From Massilia mucilaginosa (GTDB lineage: Bacteria; Pseudomonadota; Gammaproteobacteria; Burkholderiales; Burkholderiaceae_D): a stretch of DNA of 62,143 nucleotides. Of this stretch, positions 42,328 to 51,741 are shown piece after piece. The stretch covers positions 1-62,143 of the forward strand of contig NZ_WHJH01000042.1 in assembly GCF_011682145.1 (NCBI RefSeq). Reading direction: 5' to 3'. The translations under genes were made by a program, and so were the position numbers. Positions within the stretch are counted from its first letter, which is position 1; the number at the start of each line of letters is the position of its first letter. The notes below the pieces were generated by a model, which was not told where the DNA came from, made no database searches, and was given only the letters and a program-made list of their open reading frames with translations.

Positions 42328-42915
42328 TCAGTGAGGTGACGCGGCCAGCGCATCGACGGCGTCGTGCGAGGCGCGCAGGATGGCGTCGAGCGTGGCGGGA
42401 ATCGGCTTGTTCTGGGCCAGGTAGGGTTTGACGATGGCGATCGGGGCGTCGATCAGCATGAAGCGCAGCGTGTGCGCCGCGTCGTCGCCGTCGGCGCGGC
42501 GGCGCAGCAGGCAGCGCTCGAAACAGGCGTCGAGGCGCGCCTGCTCCACTTCGAGCAGCTCGGAGAGTTCGGGCGAGAGCGGCGCGCCCAGGTCCGGGCA
42601 GTCTTCGTACTGCAGCAGGAAGCGCGCGTACACCGGCTTGCCGCGGCACCAGTCGAGCAGCGCCGCCACCGGTATCCAGGTGTCTTCTTCATCCCAGTGG
42701 CGCGCCACCTGCTCGCGGAAATCGGCCTTGACCGTCAGCCAGGCATGCGCCAGCAAGGTGCTGCGCGAATCGAAGCGGTGATACACCGACCCGATCGGCG
42801 CGCCAGCCTTGACGGCGATGGCCGACATCGACACCGAACCGATGCCGCAGGCGGCGGCAATGCAGATGGCGCCATCGATGAAGGTATTTGCGTTGTATTT
42901 AGCTAGTCTGACCAT
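42328..42915 (-). CDS. TetR-family transcriptional regulator
   Basis: 195 residues. N-terminal HTH with AAACGIGSVSMSAIAVKAGAPIGSVYHRFDSRSTLLAHAW and a helical effector domain. Ligand unknown. The ATG at 42915 directly abuts an 11-base inverted repeat and has no ribosome binding site, so the message is probably leaderless. Autoregulation through that repeat is likely. It is followed by map on the same strand. Confidence 0.9.
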   Translation of the reverse strand: MVRLAKYNANTFIDGAICIAAACGIGSVSMSAIAVKAGAPIGSVYHRFDSRSTLLAHAWLTVKADFREQVARHWDEEDTWIPVAALLDWCRGKPVYARFLLQYEDCPDLGAPLSPELSELLEVEQARLDACFERCLLRRRADGDDAAHTLRFMLIDAPIAIVKPYLAQNKPIPATLDAILRASHDAVDALAASPH

Positions 42916-42941
42916 TCAAATAGAATATAGATTCTATTTGA
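42916..42941. promoter_or_regulatory. TetR operator candidate
   Basis: TCAAATAGAAT (42916-42926) and ATTCTATTTGA (42931-42941) are perfect 11-base inverted arms around ATAG, directly in front of the TetR start. On the minus strand it holds TCTATATTCTAT, close to a -10 element. Confidence 0.8.
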
Positions 42942-43038
42942 GTCCGTCAAGCCGGTGTTTCAACCGGAGCACTATTGACACATAGTCAAGGAGCCTGCAA
43001 AATCGACAGTCTTCCACAGGCCACAAGGGTCGCTGCCG

Positions 43039-43344
43039 ATGAAAATGCTGATCAAACGTGTCGTGCGCGGCATGGCGGGATTGCCCGTGCTGGGCCGTCT
43101 GATCCGGATCGCCGTGGCCGTCGCGCGCCTGCCCCGTGACAACGAGCTGCGCGACGCCTTGGCGCGCGAACAGCTGCCTATGCTGCTCAAGAATATTTCT
43201 GACCTGAACGCCCGCGTGCTGGCCGCCGAGCGCGATCCCGCCAACCTGGTCGAATCGACCCCAGTCGCCCTGCGCATGATGGCGCGCGAGCTGGCCGCCC
43301 TGCGCGAGCGTATCGACCAGCTGGAGGCCGGGCTGCGTTCATGA
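43039..43344 (+). CDS. Small coiled-coil protein of glycosyltransferase operon
   Basis: 101 residues. A basic amphipathic N-terminus (MLIKRVVRGMAGLPVLGRLIRIAVAVARL) that could sit on the membrane, then a helix with heptad pattern (RELAALRERIDQLEAGL). No family recognised. Its stop overlaps the next start (ATGA, 4 bases), so it is coupled to the glycosyltransferases and may anchor or dimerise them. Confidence 0.7.
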   Translation: MKMLIKRVVRGMAGLPVLGRLIRIAVAVARLPRDNELRDALAREQLPMLLKNISDLNARVLAAERDPANLVESTPVALRMMARELAALRERIDQLEAGLRS

Positions 43345-45566
43345 TCACCTTTTCGATCGTGATCAACACCCTCGACCGCGCCGGCCTGCTGCACGAAACG
43401 CTCGAGAGCCTGTGCCGCCTGCGCTACGCCGGGCAGTTCGAAGTCATTGTCGTCAACGGCCCGTCGGCCGACCATTCGGAACAGGTGATCGCCGCCTGGC
43501 TGCCGCGCATCCGCGCGGCGCGCTGCCCCATTCCCAACCTGTCGGTATCGCGCAATATCGGCATCTGCATGGCCGCCGGCGACGTGGTCGCGTTCATCGA
43601 CGACGACGCCATTCCCGAGCCCGAGTGGCTCACCGAGCTGGCCGCCGCCTACGACGACGATGGCGTGGGCGGCGCCGGTGGGCGCGTGCTCGACAGCAGC
43701 GGCACCACCTACCAGTACCACTACGCCAGCGCCAACCGGGTGGGCGATGTCGACATCAGCCACCGCAGCGGCACGCCGCAATTGTGCTTCCCGGGCTCGC
43801 GCCAGTTCCCGTATCTGCAGGGGACCAACGCCTCGTTCCGGCGCGCGGCGCTGCTGGAAGTGGGCGGCTTCGACGAGGAGATCGAGTATTTTCTCGACGA
43901 GACCGATGTCTGCTGCCGCCTGGTCGATGCCGGCTATCTGCTCAGGCAACTGGAGCACGCCTATGTGCACCACAAGACCGCGCCCAACGGCGTGCGCGAT
44001 GCCGCCCAAATGCCGCGTGCGATTTACCCGATTATCAAGAACACCATCTACTTCTCGCTCAAGCACGGCCTGGCCTACGACACGCGCGAGCGCATCGACG
44101 CCCATAACCGCGACAAGGCCGACTCGCACCGGCGCCACCTCGACTACCTGATCGCCAACGGCAGCGTCGCCGAAGAGCGGCGCGCCGCTTTCGAGGCCGA
44201 ATGCGCGCGCGCCTGGGAAACCGGCACGCGGCACGGCCTGGCGCCGGTCGCCGGCGGCATCGATGCGGACAAGCGCGCGCGCTGGCAGGGCGCGTTCCAG
44301 CCGTTCGCCACCATCGGCGCCGCGCAGGCCATGACCCTGGCGCTGGTCTCGCGCGACTACCCGCCGAACCACCGCGGCGGCATCGCCACCTTCAGCCGCG
44401 ACCTGGCCGAAGCGCTGGCCGCCGAAGGCCACCAGGTGCATGTGATCGCCGAAAGCGCCACCCACAGCCGGGTCGAGCTACTCAATGGGGTGTGGGTGCA
44501 CCGGGTCGCTCTGGGCAAGCACGCGCTCCCGTACCAGGCGCTAGAGCGCGCCATCCCGCAAGAGATCTGGAACTGGTGCGCCACGGCGCTGGCGGAAGCG
44601 CGCCGCATCGCCAGCCGCCGCCCGCTCGACCTGGTCGAAGCACCGATCTGGGACGCCGAAGGCGCGGCCTTTCTGCTCGATGGCCAATGGCCGCTGGTCA
44701 CCAGCCTGCATACGACCCTGCATTTTTCGCTGCAGGGCCGCAGCGAGCTGCGCGACGACCCGGCCTGGATGGCGCGCTTCGGCACGCCCATGCTGGCGCT
44801 CGAAAAAGAACTCATGCAGCGTTCGCAGGCGATCCGCGCCAACAGCGCCGCGATCCGGCGCGACATCGAACAGGCTTACGATTTCCGCTTCGACGACGCC
44901 AGCCTGCGCCTGGTGCCGCTGGGGATGCCCGACGTGGCGGCGGCAAGCGCGCCGCCGCTGGCGCGCGCGGATGGCGCCATCCGCGTGCTGTTCGTCGGCC
45001 GCCTGGAAGCGCGCAAGGGCATCGACGTGCTGCTCGCGGCGATCGACCCGGTGCTGGCGCAGCATCCGCAGGTGCGCTTTCGCATCCTTGGCGACGATAC
45101 GCTGCTCATGCCGGGCGCGCAGCTCAGCTACAAGGAACACTGCCGCCAGGGCGGCCAGCTGGCGCGGTGGGGCGAGCGCGTGAGCTTCGAAGGCCGCGTC
45201 GACGACGCCACCCTGCGCGCCGCCTACCGCGAATGCGCTATCTTCGTCGCCCCCAGCCGCTACGAGTCGTTCGGTCTGGTGTTCGTCGAAGCCATGCGCG
45301 AGGCGCGTCCGGTGATCGGCTGCGCCGCCGGCGGCATGCCTGAAGTGGTCAGCGATGGCGTCAATGGCTTGCTGGTGGCGCCCGGCGACAGCGCCGCGCT
45401 GGCCGGCGCCATCGGCAGGCTGGCCGCCTCGCCCGAGCTGCGCGAGCGCATGGGCCGCGCCGGGCGCGCGCTGTTCGAAGACAAATTCATCTCGCGCCGC
45501 ATGGCAAAGGACAGCATGCCCCTGTACGCCATCGCGCTGGCCCGTTTCGCGCGCACGCCCGCATGA
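43341..45566 (+). CDS. Bifunctional GT2-GT4 glycosyltransferase
   Basis: 741 residues. The N-terminal part (about 1-300) is a GT2 domain with the nucleotide-sugar motif FIDDDAIPEPEW and the acceptor loop LDETDVCCRL. The C-terminal part (about 333-735) is a GT4 domain starting at LVSRDYPPNHRGGIATFSRDLAEAL, with FVGRLEARKGID and the E-x7-E motif in YESFGLVFVEAM. It likely adds two sugars in sequence during exopolysaccharide or surface glycan assembly. Overlaps both neighbours by 4 bases. No transport or polymerase gene is nearby. Confidence 0.88.
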   Translation: MITFSIVINTLDRAGLLHETLESLCRLRYAGQFEVIVVNGPSADHSEQVIAAWLPRIRAARCPIPNLSVSRNIGICMAAGDVVAFIDDDAIPEPEWLTELAAAYDDDGVGGAGGRVLDSSGTTYQYHYASANRVGDVDISHRSGTPQLCFPGSRQFPYLQGTNASFRRAALLEVGGFDEEIEYFLDETDVCCRLVDAGYLLRQLEHAYVHHKTAPNGVRDAAQMPRAIYPIIKNTIYFSLKHGLAYDTRERIDAHNRDKADSHRRHLDYLIANGSVAEERRAAFEAECARAWETGTRHGLAPVAGGIDADKRARWQGAFQPFATIGAAQAMTLALVSRDYPPNHRGGIATFSRDLAEALAAEGHQVHVIAESATHSRVELLNGVWVHRVALGKHALPYQALERAIPQEIWNWCATALAEARRIASRRPLDLVEAPIWDAEGAAFLLDGQWPLVTSLHTTLHFSLQGRSELRDDPAWMARFGTPMLALEKELMQRSQAIRANSAAIRRDIEQAYDFRFDDASLRLVPLGMPDVAAASAPPLARADGAIRVLFVGRLEARKGIDVLLAAIDPVLAQHPQVRFRILGDDTLLMPGAQLSYKEHCRQGGQLARWGERVSFEGRVDDATLRAAYRECAIFVAPSRYESFGLVFVEAMREARPVIGCAAGGMPEVVSDGVNGLLVAPGDSAALAGAIGRLAASPELRERMGRAGRALFEDKFISRRMAKDSMPLYAIALARFARTPA

Positions 45567-46678
45567 AGATCTCGGTCATCCACGGCATCTGCGTCAGGAA
45601 CGACGCCATCTCCAACGCCATCGCCGACAACATCGGCTGGCTGGTCGGAGCCGGTCACGAAGTCGTGTTGTTCACCTACGCCTGCGAGCACGCCGTGCCG
45701 CACCGGCTGGTGCGCGATGCGACCGACATCATGATCGACACGCATTTCCAGGCCAGCGACGCCGTCATTTTCCATTTCGGGATTTTCTATCCGCTGTTCG
45801 ACCTGATCCTGCTGGTGCCGGACCGCGTGCGGCGCCTGGTGGTGTTCCATAACATCACGCCCAAGCAGTTCGTGGGCGCCGAGCATCACGCCACCATCGA
45901 CAAATCGTTCGCGCAGATGGGCAACATGATATTCGCCGATCACGTGGCCTGCGACAGCGCCGGCAACCTGGCGGTGCTGCGCGCGGCGCGCGTGAGCACG
46001 CCGGCGAGCGTGCTGCCGCTGGCGGTGCACGGCCAGGCGCAGCCCTGCGCCGCCAAGCCCGGGCATGCGGACGGCATCGTGCGGCTGGTCTTCATCGGCC
46101 GCCTGGTGCGCTCGAAAGGCGTGGCCGACCTGCTCGATGCCGTGGAGCGCTGCCTGCAGGCCGACAGCGGCGCCCAGCTTGCGCTCGACCTGGTGGCCAA
46201 CCTGGGCCTTTCCGATGCGGCGCTGGTCGAGGCGGTGCGCGCAGCGGCCGACGAGTGGCCGCGCCGCTACGGGCCGCGCGTGTCGTTGCGCCTGCACGGC
46301 GACGCCCCGGACGAACTCAAACAGCGCCTGCTGGCCGACGGCGATATGTTCGTGCTGCCCACCTACCACGAAGGATTCTGCGTGCCGATCGTCGAAGCGC
46401 TGTCGGCCGGCTGCCGCGTGGTCTGCTACGACAATTCGAACACGCCGGCCATCGCGGGCGGCCTGGCGCGCCTGGTGCCGACCGGCGACATCGCCCTGCT
46501 GGCGCAGGCCATCGGCGCCGAGCTGGCGCTGGCCCGCTCGCCGGCCTGGCGCCAGGACGGCTTTGCCAGCTTCGCCGGCCAGGCATGGCGCTACGCGCAG
46601 ACCTTCGCGCCGGCGCGCGCGCGGCACCGCCTCAGCGCATGGGTGCTTGACGCCGTCAACGGCGTGCTTGACCACTGA
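45563..46678 (+). CDS. GT4-family glycosyltransferase
   Basis: 371 residues. GT-B fold with FIGRLVRSKGVADLLDAVE and the E-x7-E motif in YHEGFCVPIVEAL. Likely transfers a sugar from a nucleotide donor to the product of the upstream fusion enzyme. Starts inside the last codon of that gene (ATGA). It converges on the large VIT-domain gene with 9 bases between stops. Confidence 0.9.
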   Translation: MKISVIHGICVRNDAISNAIADNIGWLVGAGHEVVLFTYACEHAVPHRLVRDATDIMIDTHFQASDAVIFHFGIFYPLFDLILLVPDRVRRLVVFHNITPKQFVGAEHHATIDKSFAQMGNMIFADHVACDSAGNLAVLRAARVSTPASVLPLAVHGQAQPCAAKPGHADGIVRLVFIGRLVRSKGVADLLDAVERCLQADSGAQLALDLVANLGLSDAALVEAVRAAADEWPRRYGPRVSLRLHGDAPDELKQRLLADGDMFVLPTYHEGFCVPIVEALSAGCRVVCYDNSNTPAIAGGLARLVPTGDIALLAQAIGAELALARSPAWRQDGFASFAGQAWRYAQTFAPARARHRLSAWVLDAVNGVLDH

Positions 46679-46687
46679 CCCTCGGCG

Positions 46688-49096
46688 TCACTCGGGCGAG
46701 GCCGGATACGGCGTATGCCGGTGAAAGCGCATGCGCCAGCCCAGCACGGCCAGCGCCACGCCCAGCATCAGCCAGGTTGCCGATGCGGACACCGCACCGT
46801 CCTCGTCGGCAGGCGCCGTTTGCGGCATGGCGCCGGCTTGCGCCGCCAGCGGGGGCGACGGCGCGTCCGCCGTGTCGGTCAACAGCTGGTCGAGCTGTCG
46901 CAGTTCTTCGGTCCGGGCCGCCGTGGCTTGCGCGCTGTTCGCGCGCAGTGGCGTGGCGCGTTCGCCCGCCCACAGGCGCGCCAGGTGCGGCGAGGCCTGT
47001 TCGCGCGCCGGTTGCGCCGCGCTGGCGCGGCTGCGCTCGACCACGACCTGCCGCGCCGCCGGCTTCCAGCCCGTGAGCAGGCGCACCAGGTCGTCGTGCA
47101 GCGATCCGATGCGCGGCACGCTCGCCAGCGCGGCGATGCCATCCATCGTTTCCCACAGGACGTTGGGACCGGTCACCGCTTCCAGGCCGTACATGCGCAC
47201 CTGGTTGGGACGCTGCCGGAAGTGCTGCAGCAGCGCGTCCGCCGAACCGGGCAGGAGCGGCTGCGGGCCATGGATCCACACCAGCGCGCCGTCGCTGCTG
47301 GCGGCCGCCCATTCCCACGCCATCAACAGCGCGGCGCTGTTGTCGTGGCCTCCTTCGAAGCTGATGTCCTGCAGGTGGCGCACGCTGGCCAGCGAATCGG
47401 ACGTATCGTGCAGGAACACCTGCGGCGCCTGGCCGCCGGCCACGATCACGGCCAGTTCCACGTTGCCCGGAAAGGAGGTGGCGGCGCGCGCCAGCTGTTC
47501 CCTTTGCGCCGCCAGTGCGGCCGAGCCGTCCACCACCAGCGCCACCCGGCGCGGAATGCGCGCCGCCCGCTGGCCGATGATTTGCACGATCGCGCCGCCC
47601 GGCGTGGTCGGATCAAGGCTCCACGCATGCGTGTCGGCCGCCGCACGCAAGGCGCCGATGATGGGCGCGCCCATGCCCGGCAGCGGCTCGGCCAGTTCGC
47701 CGCGCACCGCGAAGGCCAGCGTGGCGCCGCTTTCCTCGCGCATGGCGGGCGCGCCGCGCAGTGCGCTGGCCGACTCCACCGATACCGCGTGGCGCAAGGC
47801 CGGGGCGATCCCGAAATTGCGTTCGCTGAACGAGGGCAGCTGCAGGTAGCCCAGTGCGGGCTCATTGAGCACCAGCGGTACGCTCATCGCGATCCGCACC
47901 GTCACCTCGCCTCCGCCCGGAACCACGGGCAGATGGAGCATGATGCGGTCCTTGCCCGCGGTGGTCACCAGCACCGGAGCGCGCTGCTTGTCGGGCAGGC
48001 CGAATTCGAACGCGCGCGCGGCGGCGCCGCCGGCGGCGGGCGCGGTGTGCTCGCCGTCGTCGTCCCAGAGCGTCACGCGCGTTACCACCGCGCCGGCCGG
48101 AACGATCATGCGCGCGCGTGCTTCGTCAAAATTTTCTGCGTCGTTGTGAAATACCATGCTCCACTCCAGCGAGCCCAGCGCCGCCCTGGCGTCAATGCTG
48201 CCGTCGATGCGCGATGCGATCAGGCGCAGCTTGGCCAGGCGGGCGCCGACCACCGAACTGTCGCTGTCGCTATCGTCGCTTCTCCATGGCTGCCGGGCGT
48301 TGCCGGCCGGGCGCGGCATGGCGCTGAACGGCGTGCCGGTGAGGCGGTAGTAGATCGTGCGCGCGTCCTCCATGCTGGTCGGGCCGGCCAGCGCCAGCAC
48401 GACGGCGGCCAGGCCGGCCGCTTCCCTGTGCTGCGCATGGCACGCGCGCAGGATGGTGCGCTCGTTGCCGAGATAGCGCAGCAGGCGTATCCCGTGCGCG
48501 CTGGTGGCCGGCGCCTTGTCGGCCGCCATGCGCATGCCGATGTGGGTGATGGCCGATGGCAGCTCCATTGCGCCGATGAGGGCCAGCGCCAGCAGCACGG
48601 CGGGCCAGGCGCGCGGCAGCGGTGCGCCGTCACTGTGCCGCACGCACTGGGCGTGCCGGCGCCGCGCGGCCAGCGTCGCGCTCAGCGCCACCAGCGGCAC
48701 CAGCGCCGCCAGCAGCGGAAAACCGCGCCCGCAATAGGCCAGCATGGCCACCCCGCCCAGCGTGAACGGCAGGAACAGCAAGGCGTAGGCGGCGCTGGCG
48801 CCGGTGGCAAGCGCGTGCAGCAGCGCCAGGGGGCGCGGCAGCGCCGGCTGGCCGCGCCGCATGGCGCTGACCAGCGTGGCATTGGCCAGCGCGACGCTGG
48901 CGATCAGGAACAGGTGGACGATAGAGCTGCCCGACATTGTCATGTGTGCCAGGCACACGCCGGCGACCAGCATCACCAGCGCGATCAGGGGCAGGATCAC
49001 GCCCGTGAACCAGAGCGCGGCGTAGAGGGGAAAACCCAGCGCGGCGGGCGGCGCCGGGGTGATGGAGGGACTGATGGTGTTCTGATGCGCGATCAT
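46688..49096 (-). CDS. Membrane protein with VIT-like and degenerate vWA-like region
   Basis: 802 residues. About eight membrane helices fill the first 180 residues, a VIT-like extracellular domain spans about 255-400, and a vWA-like region begins at VALVVDGSAALAAQ near 520. The usual DxSxS metal site appears as DGSAA, missing the last Ser. A final helix lies near the C-terminus (ATWLMLGVALAVLGW). Similar membrane VIT proteins occur with exosortase systems. Its N-terminal 280 residues are paralogous to the next gene. Start ATG at 49096; the frame opens 8 codons earlier with TTG. Confidence 0.72.
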   Translation of the reverse strand: MIAHQNTISPSITPAPPAALGFPLYAALWFTGVILPLIALVMLVAGVCLAHMTMSGSSIVHLFLIASVALANATLVSAMRRGQPALPRPLALLHALATGASAAYALLFLPFTLGGVAMLAYCGRGFPLLAALVPLVALSATLAARRRHAQCVRHSDGAPLPRAWPAVLLALALIGAMELPSAITHIGMRMAADKAPATSAHGIRLLRYLGNERTILRACHAQHREAAGLAAVVLALAGPTSMEDARTIYYRLTGTPFSAMPRPAGNARQPWRSDDSDSDSSVVGARLAKLRLIASRIDGSIDARAALGSLEWSMVFHNDAENFDEARARMIVPAGAVVTRVTLWDDDGEHTAPAAGGAAARAFEFGLPDKQRAPVLVTTAGKDRIMLHLPVVPGGGEVTVRIAMSVPLVLNEPALGYLQLPSFSERNFGIAPALRHAVSVESASALRGAPAMREESGATLAFAVRGELAEPLPGMGAPIIGALRAAADTHAWSLDPTTPGGAIVQIIGQRAARIPRRVALVVDGSAALAAQREQLARAATSFPGNVELAVIVAGGQAPQVFLHDTSDSLASVRHLQDISFEGGHDNSAALLMAWEWAAASSDGALVWIHGPQPLLPGSADALLQHFRQRPNQVRMYGLEAVTGPNVLWETMDGIAALASVPRIGSLHDDLVRLLTGWKPAARQVVVERSRASAAQPAREQASPHLARLWAGERATPLRANSAQATAARTEELRQLDQLLTDTADAPSPPLAAQAGAMPQTAPADEDGAVSASATWLMLGVALAVLGWRMRFHRHTPYPASPE

Positions 49097-49170
49097 GGCG
49101 TTCCGCAGGAAACTTGACAAGCCATGAGCGTAGCAAGCGCGTGTGCAGTGGGAATGTGCTCAATGTGAAG

Positions 49171-49956
49171 TCAGCCGGCCGCCTCCCTCATTGCATCGGG
49201 CAGGTCGTCGAAGCTGGTGCCGGTGAGGCGGTAAAACGCCTCGCGCGCATCGCCGCTGGTCGTTCCCGCGCTCGTCAGCATGACCAGGTCGGTCAGGCTG
49301 GCGAGGCGGTCGTTGCCGGTATCGCACAGACGCAGCAGGATTTGCCGGCTGCCGAGGGCGCGCAGCAGGCGTATGCCATTCGCGCGCGTGGCCGGTGCGT
49401 CGCGGGTGGCCATGTGCACGCCGGCCTGGGTGATCGCCTGCGGCAGTTCGGGCACGGCGACGATGGCCAGCGCCAGCAGCACCCCGGGCCACGCGGCCGG
49501 CAGCCGCACGTGCGCTTTGAGCAGGCGGCGCATGGCCAGCGCCGCCAACAGCGACAGCAGCGGTGCCAGCAGCAGCAGGCCGCCGCCGAAGTGGCGCAGG
49601 CCGCTCACGCCTGCCGCTGTGTGCGGCAGTAACAACAGGGTCAGCAGGATGCCGATGCCGATCGCAAAACCGTGCCAGTGCCCGAGCCGGCGCGACACGG
49701 CAGGCCGCGCACTGCCCAGGGCGCGCAGCAGCAGGGCATTCGCCAACGGTACGGCGGCAATCGACAAGGTCGGCACGATCATGGTGGGCGGCAGGTCGAA
49801 GCCCACCACCAGCAGGAAGAACAGCGCGACCGCGAGCGCAATGAGCGGCAGGATCACGCCGGCCAACCAGAGCGCGGCGCGCATGGAAAAATGGACGACG
49901 GCGGACGGTGCCGGCGGAACGGCGCAAGGGGTGATGCAGGCTGGCTGGGCGCTCAT
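49171..49956 (-). CDS. Short paralogue of the VIT membrane protein (membrane part only)
   Basis: 261 residues with six to eight membrane helices. It aligns along its whole length with the first 275 residues of the gene that follows (shared ALWxxGVILPLIAL, PAAWPGVLLALAIV, ANGIRLLRALGS, AFYRLTGTSF), then stops. The VIT/vWA part is absent. It lies directly upstream on the same strand, so a tandem duplication followed by loss or truncation is likely. Function unknown. The ATG at 49956 is chosen from the matching upstream sequences of both copies. Confidence 0.72.
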   Translation of the reverse strand: MSAQPACITPCAVPPAPSAVVHFSMRAALWLAGVILPLIALAVALFFLLVVGFDLPPTMIVPTLSIAAVPLANALLLRALGSARPAVSRRLGHWHGFAIGIGILLTLLLLPHTAAGVSGLRHFGGGLLLLAPLLSLLAALAMRRLLKAHVRLPAAWPGVLLALAIVAVPELPQAITQAGVHMATRDAPATRANGIRLLRALGSRQILLRLCDTGNDRLASLTDLVMLTSAGTTSGDAREAFYRLTGTSFDDLPDAMREAAG

Positions 49957-50066
49957 GGCATTCCAGGGAAACTGAACAGGCAGCCAGCGTAGCAAGCGCC
50001 TGTGCAGTGGGAATGCGCTGAATGTGAAGCCGCAGCCGCTCCGGACGGCGTCTGCGAGCGCGCGCC

Positions 50067-50642
50067 TTACACCGCCCCCAGCCCCAGCGCGCGCCCGGCT
50101 TCCAGGCGAAAATCGGCGGCCTGCTTGCGGTCCGGAATGTCGGCCGCCAGCGCCATCACCAGCTCGCGCAGGCCGCTCGCCTCGCTGGCGTGCTCGGCGC
50201 AGACGATGGTCGCGATCGGCCCGATGTGCCCGGCCAGCATGCGTTCGAGCTTGAGCAGGTCGGCGCTCGCGAAGTCGGCCGGCGCCGGACGCGGACGCAG
50301 CGGCTGCGGCCCCGCCCGCTCCACCGTGCGCGCGCGCAGCGGCGCCGGGTCGTCGAGCAAGTCCGCCAGGCTCACGCCCGAGGTCTTGAGGTTATCCGGC
50401 TTGGCCACGTAGTTGTCGTCGAAGCGCAGGCTGGCGCGCAGCATGGTGCGCATCGCCGCCAGCGCCTCGGCCCCGCGCTGCCCCCGGCACAGCAGCATGA
50501 CGATGTTGCCGGCGTCCAGGTGGACCTGGGCCATGCGGTTGTCGTCGCTGACGATGAACGCCGTGCCGGTGCGGCGCTGGACGCAGAATTGCCGCAATTG
50601 CTCCACGATGGCGCCGAACGGCATCAGCTCCTGGTATGTCAT
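50067..50642 (-). CDS. DUF4388-like regulatory protein
   Basis: 191 residues. The N-terminal domain (about 8-85: LRQFCVQRRTGTAFIVSDDNRMAQVHLDAGNIVMLLCRG) resembles DUF4388/PATAN domains found in regulators of motility and polarity. The C-terminal helical part is unfamiliar. AGGGAG lies 7 bases before the ATG. It follows the Cache-HAMP receptor gene by 19 bases on the same strand and is probably its partner. Confidence 0.68.
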   Translation of the reverse strand: MTYQELMPFGAIVEQLRQFCVQRRTGTAFIVSDDNRMAQVHLDAGNIVMLLCRGQRGAEALAAMRTMLRASLRFDDNYVAKPDNLKTSGVSLADLLDDPAPLRARTVERAGPQPLRPRPAPADFASADLLKLERMLAGHIGPIATIVCAEHASEASGLRELVMALAADIPDRKQAADFRLEAGRALGLGAV

Positions 50643-50661
50643 GGCGTTCTCCCTGGATGCG

Positions 50662-51741
50662 TCAGGCCCTGCGGCTCAGGCGCGCGATGGCCATCTGGAT
50701 GCTGATCCCCAGCCGTTCGATGGCGCGCGCCAGCGAGCCGATTTCGTCGCCGCGCGCGGTGCCCGGAATCGATGCTGCAAATTCGCCCTTGCTCAATTGT
50801 TCGGCGACCACGATCAGCTGGTTGATCGGCATGGTCAGCTGCTTGGCCAGGAATGCCGCCACCCCCACCACCAGCGCGGCGGTCAGCACGATCAGGGCGC
50901 GCGCGCCGGTTTCCAGGCGGTCGAGCGAGGCATAGGCTTCGGCGTAGTCCTGTTCCACCAGCAAGGTCCAGCCCTGCGGCAGCTTGCGCGCGTAGCCGAC
51001 CATGCGCTTGTCGCCGGCCGCGTACACGGTCGGCCGGTCGGCGATGCCGTCCACTTTCAGGGCCGGGTAGTCGGCCATGTCCTGCACCGCGTCGGTGGCC
51101 TGGTCGGGACGGCCCGAGGCGATCACCTTGTTGTCGGCGTCGAGCAGGATCGCGTAGCCGGTCTCGCCGATGCGGGTGTCCTTGATGACCTTGGAAATAT
51201 CGTCCAGCTTCATGGCCATCGCCAGCACGCCCACCGTGCCGCCCATCGCGTTGCGGATCGGCACGGCGATAGTGAGCGCGGGGCGGCCGGTCGACTTGCT
51301 GATCAGTACCTGGCGGCTCGACGGCGCGCCTTTCAGCGCGCCCTGGAAATAGCTGCGCTCGCCGAAGCGGGTGAGCGGCTTGTCGTCGCTGCGCGCGATG
51401 TTCGCGCCGCCCGGCTCGATCGTAAACACCAGGAAGGCCCATTCGTAGGTCTCGCCCAGGGCGCGCAGGATCGGGGTCTGGCGCGCCGCGTCCATGCCGC
51501 GGATATCCTCCAGCCTGGCACTCTGGTGCAGCGCGCGCACGTTGGCCTCGTCCCAGCTGGTGATGCCGGTGGCGATGCCGCTGGCGGTCATGACCAGATG
51601 CTGCGAAATGTTGGCCGCGGCATCGGACCGCGCCTGGCTGCTGCCCGCGTACCATACGCCGATCAGCGGGATCAAGGACACCGCCAGCAAAGTCATCACC
51701 AGCTTGTGAAAAATATTCAGGCGGAACGGTTCTGTTTTCAT
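50662..51741 (-). CDS. Cache-HAMP receptor without output domain
   Basis: 359 residues. Membrane helix (about 13-33), a periplasmic double-Cache sensor (about 35-285, with GGTVGVLAMAMKLDDIS and GYAILLDADNKVIASGRP), a second helix (LIVLTAALVVGVAAFLA), a HAMP domain (LTMPINQLIVVAEQLSKGEFAASIPGTARGDEIGSLARAIERL), then only about 10 residues. The chemoreceptor signalling hairpin, kinase or GGDEF domain is missing, so it must act through a partner, probably the next gene. AAGGAA precedes the ATG by 8 bases. Confidence 0.85.
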   Translation of the reverse strand: MKTEPFRLNIFHKLVMTLLAVSLIPLIGVWYAGSSQARSDAAANISQHLVMTASGIATGITSWDEANVRALHQSARLEDIRGMDAARQTPILRALGETYEWAFLVFTIEPGGANIARSDDKPLTRFGERSYFQGALKGAPSSRQVLISKSTGRPALTIAVPIRNAMGGTVGVLAMAMKLDDISKVIKDTRIGETGYAILLDADNKVIASGRPDQATDAVQDMADYPALKVDGIADRPTVYAAGDKRMVGYARKLPQGWTLLVEQDYAEAYASLDRLETGARALIVLTAALVVGVAAFLAKQLTMPINQLIVVAEQLSKGEFAASIPGTARGDEIGSLARAIERLGISIQMAIARLSRRA

